From: Poa pratensis
Taxonomy: Eukaryota; Streptophyta; Magnoliopsida; Poales; Poaceae
Assembly: GCA_947311845.1 (NCBI GenBank)
Contig: CAMZMU010000034.1
Span: 92,135,263 to 92,199,262, forward strand
Length of the DNA stretch: 64,000 nt
Direction of reading: 5' to 3'
Shown here: positions 55,992-64,000 of the stretch, in pieces
Numbering within the stretch: position 1 is the stretch's first letter
Layout: the number at the start of each line of letters is the position of its first letter
Made by a program: the position numbers and the translations under genes
Notes under the pieces: model-generated
Told to the model about the DNA's origin: nothing
Database searches by the model: none
What the model saw: the letters and a program-made list of their open reading frames with translations, nothing else

Positions 55992-56049
55992 GCGGACAGG
56001 GTGGCTGCGTGAGCGTCGGCCTAGCAGCTGGACGTGAGACCGTACGTGA

Positions 56050-56263
56050 TGTTAGAACGAGAATCGGGAGCGAATCGAGAGAGAACAAATGAATCAATCG
56101 AACTGCTTTATTGATGGTTAGAGAATCCTTTTATACATGGGTAGGGCGATGTCGGTTCCCAGAGGCGGCGCTCCAGGAAACAACCGCCCGACGGTTGCCC
56201 ACATCGTGGGATTACAAAGTGGGGATTATCTCCTAATTAATATATTATTAATTATTCCTAACA
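56050..56263 (-). repeat. 3' LTR of copia copy 2
   Basis: 214 bp, begins and ends TGTTAG / CCTAACA in plus-strand reading. It reads GGCGGCGCTCC where the other LTR has GGCGGCACTCC, the only difference noticed. Confidence 0.95.
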
Positions 56264-56276
56264 CTCCCCCTAATCA
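56264..56276 (-). other. Polypurine tract of copia copy 2
   Basis: The minus strand reads TTAGGGGGAG directly before the 3' LTR. Confidence 0.75.
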
Positions 56277-56321
56277 CCACTTGACTTCATAAGGATCCAG
56301 CATCTTCGATTAAATCTCCTC

Positions 56322-56790
56322 CAAAAACCCTGTGGGAAAAATGAGAGGAGTAGAGTAGGATATGTTGGTAAAACTCCTTCAAACCCAGTGGGAAAATAAG
56401 GAGAAAATGATCCAACATATATTGATTATTGTCTCTGTTAACTCAATATGAAGTATATCCATAGAATTTAGAGTACAATATATGTCGTGTATACTTTCCT
56501 AAAAACCCCGATGGGGAAAACAGAAAGTATGACATATGATGATAAATTCTCCCCCGAAAACCCCTTGGGAAAAATGTGAGGAGAATTGTATTTGATATGT
56601 TGTAAAAACTCCTTTAAAACCCGGTGGGAAAAGTAAGGAGAAAATGATACAACATATAATGATTATTGTCTTTGTTAACTCAATATGAATGAAATCCATA
56701 GAGTTTAGAGGACAATAAATATGTCGTGTATACTTTCCTAAAAACCCCGATGGGGAAAACAGAAAGTATGACATATGATCTTATGTTGAT
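56322..56790 (-). repeat. Tandem repeat of about 235 bp in the 3' UTR of copia copy 2
   Basis: Two copies, about 56322-56555 and 56556-56790. They share CCTAAAAACCCCGATGGGGA, AACAGAAAGTATGACATATG and GATTATTGTCT. Within each copy are two GGGAAAA-containing modules with ACCCxxTGGG inverted cores. Confidence 0.82.
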
Positions 56791-56791
56791 A

Positions 56792-57610
56792 TTACCTCAT
56801 TAAAAACCTTAATGAGAACCTGAAAAGTAAACTCATAAAGGGAAAAAGAGTGTAATATAATGCTTTGAACATGTTATTATTCAGGAAGGTTCTCCCCTGA
56901 CCCTTGCAAATCACGAAGTCGTCGAATACCAATCCCATAATTAATTTCTGGAATGTTATAGTTGGTAGAGACTTTGTGAATACATCAGCGAGGATATCGC
57001 ATGATTTGAATTGCAAGATATTTATTCCCCGACTCTACATGAGCTCATGGGGATAAAAACACAATATGCTTAATGATATTGCTCTTTATGTAACATGTTT
57101 GCATCCGTGCAACACAAGAAACATTATCTTTGCAGATAATGATAGGTGATTCGAGAGAATCAATACCACATGAATAATATACGTGGTTTATCATTCCGTG
57201 AAGCCACGCGTATTAACGCGGCTTTATATTTCAGAATGATTGGTAGGTGTAGTCATCGAAGTCTGTTTCGAAGACATCAATGGAGTGACAGTTCTACCAT
57301 GTAGGTACACATTGTGGGGATCATTCAAGTAGCCAACATCAGTGTACCCTGATTATATTGGAGTTCAGATTTCTCTGAAATTACAAGAACATGTCAAATA
57401 ATGTGTGGTGCCTTGGAGATATCGAAAGATATTCTTGATTCCCAACCAGTTGTTTTGGTGGGTCCAATGGCACAGTGATATGGAACTAGAAGTCCCAATA
57501 TCCCTTCTACACCATGCCGTGGTTTGAGTGAATCTTTCTCTACGTCTAGAGATCGAACAACCGACATGAGAGATAGACATGACTTGTCCGTTTTAGGTTT
57601 CTCCAATATT
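56792..57610 (-). pseudogene. RNase H end of copia copy 2, degraded
   Basis: The minus strand gives SCDILADVFTKSLPTITFQKL, the usual copia polyprotein terminus, at about 56930-57010. Upstream are broken pieces such as IKNIFRYLQGTTHY near 57420. Stops and frameshifts are frequent. Confidence 0.75.
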
Positions 57611-59912
57611 TATAATATAGGCATCTTGGTGTACCATAATACTTGAGTGAAGTAGCCTGACTTGTAGTATCAAGCACTGTTTGGGTTTAACCAAATCCTT
57701 CATCTCAAATTCCGTCTTTTAGATGATCACGTGCTTCGTCATTGCAGGAGTAATCCTTGTGTATGACAAACACGCATGGGTAATCATCATTATAGGAGTA
57801 ATCCTTGTGTGTAAGGAACTCACTACGTCGGTTGTACCAAAATATACCGACAACAACAAGCCATGTAATGACTCACTGATTTTACACAATGCATGTTGCA
57901 TTTACATTTCGATTTGGATAGAGATTCCACCGGGAACCATACATGTCCAAATCTAGTGATCCACATGAAATGTAGTCACTACATCTATCAACTGCATAGA
58001 TAGACGATTTTGCACTGCCAATGATATAATTATCGGAAATTTTTGAGTATTCCAATCCTGTATGGAGAGTAGGTCTCGAATCTCTGCGGAAACCCGACCT
58101 TATGCTACAAGCCTTGCTTTCTCACCACCTTGTTGTTCTCATTCTGTTTCTAGAAGAAAACATATTGAATCCTGTATAGGGAATTCAATTGGAGGAGCGA
58201 GGCTAATTCTGCTTGGATTGCATCCTTTGTTTATTTCAGTCCGAGCGAGTGGTTTACACTCTGCCATGGCCATGGTCTTTGGATCTGAATCACTGTGAAG
58301 GATATTTGCAATCATACAAGAGAAATGTTTGTCGACAATTGTAGGCTTTTGTTATGTGATTCTCCATAGTCGATATTGTAGGAGGAAATCTCATGCACCT
58401 ATGATGACTCTTCGTGATTTCCCAATACGCGTGAGTCCAGGTGTTCCGATGTCCCAGCCAGTGTGTGCAAGCTGAAGCTGGGGTTGTGGAGGTTTCCCTT
58501 CCACTGGGTGTATACTACCCATAAGGTGTTTGTCAACGCTAGGTTGACTTGCATTTACTGATTTAGAGGATTTCTCCTCAGTTTCCTTTGTTGCTTGCAA
58601 GAAGCTGGATCCTGGTCAGAGGCCGTACTACTCCCCCTCTTTTTATGAAATAGGGAGTTGAGTGGTTTTTCTTGGTACCTCCACTCTTTCGGGCGCATTT
58701 CTAGCCGGATTAGGAGTTTGTAACACCTTTGAGATCAGTAAATGAATCTGGCAGGTTATTTGCATGTGATGCAAATTTGTGAATCCGAACATAGAGTCCA
58801 GATTCTTGAGTACGTGGATATAAGGAGGAACGTGAAGTCCCAATTGATTTCCTGGCATTCAACGTGGTACTTGAAATCTCCCCCTAATGCCTGGAAATAA
58901 TCCTCCTTAAGTATAAGCAATCAACGTACTGGGCTATGAAAGCATCCCTTATGAGGGGTTCAAGGTACTAGGTGATCGACGGAGATCTGTACCCCACATA
59001 GATCCCTCATATGTGGACCCATGATGTACGCTGCGGTGGTGAGATCGGTACGCGTGACGCGCTTCCGAACTTACGCAGATGGGAAATGCTCGGAGGATTT
59101 CCACGTATCAATTGCAGAGGGGAAGTACTGCGATATGCAGTTAGTCAGCAGCGTGTAAAACTGCATGACACCAACGTGAGTTGGCAAATTGCAACTCATT
59201 AACATGGGTCGCGCAATGAGAAAAATCCTTTTGATCAGAGATATAACCAAAAACAATTGTGTATGGACACATAGGACACTGTGCTAAAATTCGATCCTCA
59301 GAGCCGTGCACTAAATAGTGGAGGCATGGAAGAGAATTCTGCAACAATATTTGTCCATTCGAATTGATTTAATTCGATTTTAGTCCAAACAATGGTTGGT
59401 TGAGTACACAAATATCACCTTGAATGTGTTCAAGGGACTGAAGTGATCCGTTGGCACAATATGTCCAAACTAAATCTCATGAATAGGAAAGTTTAACTCA
59501 TGCAAAACATGACCAATGGAATTGCATTATATGCAACATGTGCTACGAGTAGGATGTACGTCTAGTACAATCCAGACAATAGAGTGGGTACATTCTCATA
59601 TACTTGTTCCACATCCATCGGATTGACACTCGTAGAAATCTATATATAGAATTGAAGAAGTTCCAATATGGAAATCTTTATCAGATATATAGAATGTATA
59701 CAATCTTATTTATATCAGAGTGCTGATACAATATATATGTTCTATTACAACAACACAAATGGACATTAATAGAACGACCGCTAAGGAGATAGTGGGACTA
59801 GAAGAAGTCTCCAACATGTCGGTTGAGGTGTGTTCAACCATCATGTTCTCCGTGCCCATAGGGTTATGTGACAGCCGGAGAGTCATGGTGTTGCTAGGTC
59901 CAGGAGGATCAT
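57611..59912 (-). pseudogene. Pol region of copia copy 2, largely unreadable
   Basis: Only short fragments resembling integrase/RT are visible, including a duplicated AGGAGTAATCCTTGTGT word near 57746 and 57796. I found no YVDD motif and no long frame. Part of pol may be deleted as well as mutated. Confidence 0.55.
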
Positions 59913-60774
59913 CTAGCGAACAACCAAAACTTCCTTGGTGTTGTCTGGATGAAGGTTGAAGTGAGCTTCAAACCTTTTCCCTTGAGCTCCTTTGCATCGT
60001 TGGGGTTGCTGATACAGAATGGCCAGATGTTTTGGGGTCTTGCACTTGTTAGTGGGATGCGTGTAGCAAGCACACTCGTCGCAAAGCTTAGTTTTGGTCA
60101 AACTCAGGCTTTGCGATGCATTTCCCACAGTCTGAGTTTCTAGGCTTCTGTTCCGGTTGCGCTTTCGCTTACCATTGAAGTTCGAAAGCTTGCCGTTGAA
60201 GGCACCATCAAACTTTCGTCCGTTCGCGACATTCATATGAACTTCGGGTAGAGGCGGTGAGAGCCATTCTTAGCGAGCAGCTCATCATGCTTTTCAGCCT
60301 GAAGTAAAATGTGAAAAAGGTCGGAATAGACTTGGTAGTCGCGAGCACGGTACTGCTGCTGGAGGATCGTGTCAGATAGGAGCATAGTAGACAGAGTTTT
60401 GTCTATCTTCCCCACATCAGTAGATTCCTTCCCGCAAAAGCGCAGTTTGGAAATGATCTTATGAACCTTGTGATTGTACTCTCCGACAGACTTAAGTCTT
60501 GGAGTCGGAGTTTAGTCCAATCATGAAGTGCCTAAGGCATGACAAATGCCTTATGCTGTTCACACCTCGTATTGAGGGCCTGAAACAAGGTACTAGGGGA
60601 TTCTTCCGCCAAGTGCTCAGATTTGAGATCTGGATGAATATGATGCCTTATTATGTACAAGACGTCATATTTTTGCTCATCTGTAAGCGGTGTCGTTCCA
60701 GCCAGGGGTGGTTCCACTGGGGTGTGGATTGGACACACTAATCCACGGGACGCAAGGGCGATCTTGATGTCCAT
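59913..60774 (-). pseudogene. Gag of copia copy 2, frameshifted
   Basis: A UBN2-type gag. HHIHPDLKSEHLAEESPSTL (60532-60774), KTLSTMLLSDTILQQQYRAR (60233-60415) and a CCHC zinc knuckle CDECACYTHPTNKC (59913-60236) are in adjacent frames. They together resemble the gag of Tork/Ivana-type copia elements. At least two frame changes separate them. Confidence 0.82.
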
Positions 60775-61572
60775 GGGTAAATCAGAGAATATTAATTTAC
60801 ATTCGGTAAATTAAATCCATCATGATTATGTTGTAATGAACTATGCAAAACAGATGAATATTCAAGAAGTGGGCTTGAACTCATTAGTGTGAACTTCAAA
60901 TTGTTAAGCATGACATGTTGTAGACAATCTCCAAAATAAATTTTGGACTAGATCTATCAGCATTAGCGGAGTATAGGATACTCACGCTTCGAATGCCTTA
61001 TGCCATAACTTAATTAAATGTCTGGGAGAGCACATAGGCAGTCATAATGTAAAAAATGACAATATGTAGGCTTAAATAGCAGGTGTAGATAAATCTACAC
61101 ACTAACTCGTGATCCCAAAACATCAATTTGTAGAAATCACTTTGGATTTGCATCTATATTTGCAAGAAATTTAAAATCTCGATTGCAAATAGGGAACGTA
61201 ATAAACTCAACATGTGCACACACGGAAATTTATTACATCAACATCTGGAATACATTGGTACTCAACAGAAAACAGTACTGGATACATGTACTGATTAAAC
61301 AGAGTCTAAACAGGAATAAATTACTGCTAGAACTACTGTTAATAGACTAATTTGCTAATAAGCTGAATTAGTACTAACTAAGCAATACAGTAAGTTGCTA
61401 GTTAAATAGACAGAAAAGTCTGCTGGTGTGCCGCATGCACAAGGCCACATGTGCAGTCCGCCGGTCAGTCAAAGAGATAAGGAGAGAGAGGAAAACAATT
61501 CCAAGCTCTCGATCCCCAATTCTCCAGACTGAACCACGCAGAGAGCACAAGGCCGGCCGGCCGCATATGCAA

Positions 61573-62487
61573 TCACCGGCGACGGGCAGAGGGACCCGGC
61601 GCTCCGCCGTCTTCCTCGGAGGAGGAGCCACCAAGGAGGCCGTGGCTAGAAGCCACGCCGTTGGAGACTCCATTTGCGACGCCGTTCGTGAGCCCGAGCG
61701 CTGCAGGGCTCCATGTGCCAGAGCGGCGGCTCGACGGCGAGCTCACCAGCGGGACGCCAAGGGCCATGAGACGGCGGCGAGCCCCAGTTCGCGGTGAAGG
61801 CGGAGGGGTGGCCGGTGTCGGGGACGGCAGGCGCGGCGCGACGGCGTCGACATCGACAACCGCGTGGTTGGAGGAGCCGTTCACGCCGGAGCCGAAGGCG
61901 AAGACGGAGGCCCCGGTTGGTGCGGACACGAAGGCGAGCGCGTCGCCATCGCGAACCCGCACGAGGGGCGCGTCCGGTGCGCGTGCCACCGTCGGCGACC
62001 TCGGGAGCGGCGCGCCGCCTTCTGCTTCAACAACCGCTCGGGTCGGAGGTTGCGGCGGTGCGTCGTGGACGGCGAAGTCGTACTGGTGCATGGGGCAAAC
62101 CACCCAGCCGTGCACCGGGCACCAGAACGGCGGCGGCGGAGCGGCCAGCGCCGGGTCGATGTTCTCGTCGGCGTCAAGCCTTGGCGCGGCCGGACCGGCG
62201 AGAAGCCAGTCGGGCACGACGGGCTGGAGGGGCGCCGGCGGCTGCACGGGCTGGAGAGGCGCCCGCGGTTGTACAGCCTGGTTTGAGGGCCCCGCGCCGT
62301 TCCGGTGGTGGCGACGGAGGTCCTGGCGATTCCAACCTCCACGCCGGAAGCGGCGGAGGTCGCGCACATGGCGCTGGAAGCGCCGGAGTCCGCCCACACC
62401 ATGGCGGCGGTGGCGAGCGACCAAGCGACGACCACGGCCGTCGGCGCGAAGGAGGCGAAGAAGCAGGTACATCGGAATTCGAGGCAT
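61573..62487 (-). CDS. Leader ORF of copia copy 2, 304 aa, proline-rich, function unknown
   Basis: A long open frame lies between the 5' LTR and gag, in the sense orientation. It is arginine-rich at the N-terminus. A proline-rich repeat follows (QPRAPLQPVQPPAPLQPV), then a small Cys/His cluster CPVHGWVVCPMH (C-x2-H-x4-C-x2-H) near residue 125, and a Ser/Pro-rich C-terminus. The cluster might bind metal. It is the longest open frame in an element whose gag and pol are broken. GC-rich composition also leaves long frames on the opposite strand, so coding potential is not proven. No family was recognised. Confidence 0.4.
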   Translation of the reverse strand: MPRIPMYLLLRLLRADGRGRRLVARHRRHGVGGLRRFQRHVRDLRRFRRGGWNRQDLRRHHRNGAGPSNQAVQPRAPLQPVQPPAPLQPVVPDWLLAGPAAPRLDADENIDPALAAPPPPFWCPVHGWVVCPMHQYDFAVHDAPPQPPTRAVVEAEGGAPLPRSPTVARAPDAPLVRVRDGDALAFVSAPTGASVFAFGSGVNGSSNHAVVDVDAVAPRLPSPTPATPPPSPRTGARRRLMALGVPLVSSPSSRRSGTWSPAALGLTNGVANGVSNGVASSHGLLGGSSSEEDGGAPGPSARRR

Positions 62488-62551
62488 GGTTCCGATTCTT
62501 ACCTTTTCCCCTGTTCTTCTTGTCTTCTCGTCGGAATCGCTCCGGCGAGCA

Positions 62552-62563
62552 GTGCTGATAACG
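62552..62563 (-). other. Probable primer-binding site of copia copy 2
   Basis: Directly after the 5' LTR the minus strand reads CGTTATCAGCAC. Position is right for a primer-binding site, but it is not the common initiator tRNA-Met sequence seen in copia copy 1, so the primer is uncertain. Confidence 0.55.
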
Positions 62564-62777
62564 TGTTAGAACGAGAATCGGGAGCGAATCGAGAGAGAAC
62601 AAATGAATCAATCGAACTGCTTTATTGATGGTTAGAGAATCCTTTTATACATGGGTAGGGCGATGTCGGTTCCCAGAGGCGGCACTCCAGGAAACAACCG
62701 CCCGACGGTTGCCCACATCGTGGGATTACAAAGTGGGGATTATCTCCTAATTAATATATTATTAATTATTCCTAACA
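62564..62777 (-). repeat. 5' LTR of copia copy 2
   Basis: 214 bp, essentially identical to 56050-56263, followed by CGTGA. Confidence 0.95.
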
Positions 62778-62782
62778 CGTGA

Positions 62783-63096
62783 GTTGATCACGTGCAAGGC
62801 CATTTCCCATGCATGATTATAGAGTTGGCATGCATTGACTAGGACCGTGGGAACAGAGTGCCGAAGAGTACGTGCGTAAGATCAAGTGGCGGTCCTTTTT
62901 TCCCTTCTTTTATTTATGTGGGGACCATGAGGAAACGAGAGTATGACATAAGTCATGATTTTTTTTTCTCCTCGGGAGGTACTCGAAAAAAAAAGTCATG
63001 AACAGATATGTCGAAGATTGTGTGATAATGCACAACATATTAATTGAGAGGGAACAATTTCAAGATAAGAAGTTTGACAATGAGCATGTTGGAACA
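62783..63096. other. Intergenic, no gene recognised
   Basis: AT-rich spacer between the copia element and a MITE. Confidence 0.4.
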
Positions 63097-63104
63097 ATTG
63101 TGAG

Positions 63105-63260
63105 TAGTAGCGTAGCCAGGATTGAGCCACGCCCCGGGCCAACCTTCGAACTACGGTAAAAATTAGTACCGGACAGTGTTACTGTAGCTACAATCACTAA
63201 AGGATCATGTTGACACTCCAGGCCATAGCCCGTGTAGCCTGGGACTTGGCTACGCCCCTG
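63105..63260. mobile_element. hAT-type MITE with 8-bp target duplication
   Basis: ATTGTGAG flanks both sides (63097-63104 and 63261-63268). Termini TAGTAGCGTAGCCAGG and, inverted, CAGGGGCGTAGCCAAG form an imperfect inverted repeat. 156 bp and non-coding. Confidence 0.88.
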
Positions 63261-63268
63261 ATTGTGAG

Positions 63269-63929
63269 GCACAAGCGACATCAAGACCGAACCCACACAT
63301 TTCATGAACTGTATTCACGGATGGAAACACGCGTGACACAGGGACAACTTTGAGATTGTATGGGTGATATTATGTAGAAAAACTATAGGCGATAATTCCA
63401 TCACGAGCGTCTTTATATTCCTATAACATTCTTTGGTTGATTTGGACCCTATGTTATTCTATGTTAGAATTTGAATTACAAAAATATGGATTTGAAATTC
63501 CCTTGAGTTACATGGGTGGAAATATAGAAGTTTCAATTACTTTGAACATTAGTATTTTTTTTTTTGAGAATTTGAACATTAGTTAATGAAGTGGGATGGT
63601 TCTTAAGTTCGGCCAATGACAAGCGGGCTTCATATTCCTTCATCCCTCCCGACCCAGCTGGAAGCTGCCTACACCCGTTCCACTGAGCCGAACACACGAC
63701 CAGCGATCCCCGCCGTCCGATGAACCTCTCCCCGTGGACCGTAGACCCGCCCCATTCCCGACCATCCTTTCTTCGCGCTCTGCTCTCCACCACGACCCCG
63801 CACGCGAGCTCCCCACCATGGCCTCCCGCCCAACAATGCCAACCCCTGCCACCACCACCAACCCCTAAAACTTCCCACAATAGCTCGACCGACCAGCACC
63901 CTCCGCTCGATCGTCCGTCCGTTCGCCAT
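63269..63929 (+). promoter_or_regulatory. Upstream region of the gene starting at 63930
   Basis: AT-rich to about 63600, then C-rich and purine-poor on the plus strand, consistent with a CT-rich 5' leader. No clear TATA box. Open frames on the minus strand here are attributed to composition. Confidence 0.35.
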
Positions 63930-64000
63930 GGCCCGTGTGGCGGCGCACCGGCTCGCCGCCGCGCTGCTCCTCATGTCCGTCGCCTCCGCCGCGCGCGCCA
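63930..64000 (+). CDS. Start of a secreted-protein gene (partial)
   Basis: An ATG opens MARVAAHRLAAALLLMSVAS followed by AARA, then the window ends. The short basic start, Leu/Ala-rich hydrophobic core and Ala-x-Ala end form a typical signal peptide. GC-rich third positions are typical of grass genes. The mature protein lies outside the window, so the family is unknown. Confidence 0.6.

Larger units (their letters stand above)
56050..62777 (-). mobile_element. Ty1/copia LTR retrotransposon, copy 2 (6.7 kb), coding region decayed
   Basis: Two 214-bp LTRs (56050-56263 and 62564-62777), TG...CA termini, one visible difference, and target duplication CGTGA (56045-56049 and 62778-62782). A polypurine tract adjoins the left LTR, so the element is transcribed on the minus strand. 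Order on that strand: 5' LTR, a proline-rich leader ORF (62487-61573), gag with zinc knuckle (about 60774-59913), remnants of integrase and RNase H, a tandem repeat and the 3' LTR. The pol region has many stops and shifts and the RT catalytic motif was not found. It is therefore a recent insertion of a copy that probably cannot supply its own enzymes. Confidence 0.95.

Noticed and set aside
61661..62569. 302- and 254-codon frames on the plus strand opposite the copia leader ORF
   Set aside because: They are antisense to the element and are best explained by GC-rich composition; the sense frame is the more plausible coding frame.
1..64000. tRNA or rRNA genes, CRISPR arrays, bacterial operons
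   Set aside because: None was recognised by reading. Intron-containing genes and plant transposons throughout make a prokaryotic or organellar origin untenable.

Overview
The window is nuclear DNA from a grass, most likely a pooid such as a Triticeae species. Genes have GT-AG introns, TATA promoters and UTR introns. They sit among Stowaway, hAT and Mutator MITEs, two Ty1/copia elements and several 5'-truncated L1-type LINEs. There is no bacterial or organellar signature. The organism is inferred from repeat style and gene families, not from a marker gene.

Layout. 1-2595: 5' half of an LPA1-like P-loop 2-phosphoglycerate kinase gene (minus). 2600-6950: intergenic DNA with MITEs. 6952-11859: a copia element (minus) with 131-bp LTRs, a TCCCG target duplication and a frameshifted polyprotein. 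12530-15290: intergenic. 15297-33350: a compound cluster with four related minus-strand F-box genes (15.3, 17.3, 28.2 and 30.6 kb) interleaved with one LRR receptor kinase (22.2-25.5 kb, plus) and RLK relics. Copies in this cluster carry a truncation, an in-frame F-box deletion, a LINE-made C-terminal tail and promoter MITEs. 34271-38205: an OTU-domain deubiquitinase gene (minus, 11 coding exons, 297 aa). 39090-40520: a Pack-MULE-like element with 119-bp TIRs. 41936-46585: a Mutator MITE, a hAT MITE, a GC-rich retroposon and a LINE, each with a recognisable target duplication. 47625-52200: a class VII receptor-like cytoplasmic kinase close to PCRK1/2 (minus, 427 aa) with a tandemly duplicated intron. 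56050-62777: a second, very young copia element with decayed coding DNA, an extra proline-rich ORF before gag and a tandem repeat. 63930-64000: first 24 codons of a secreted protein gene (plus).

The LRR-RLK is a non-RD kinase of the FLS2/XA21 type and PCRK-type RLCKs act downstream of such receptors. The F-box and OTU proteins belong to ubiquitin attachment and removal. These links are family knowledge; nothing in the sequence shows that these particular genes cooperate. The least ordinary region is the LRR-RLK/F-box cluster, where retrotransposition and small deletions have visibly remodelled individual paralogs.
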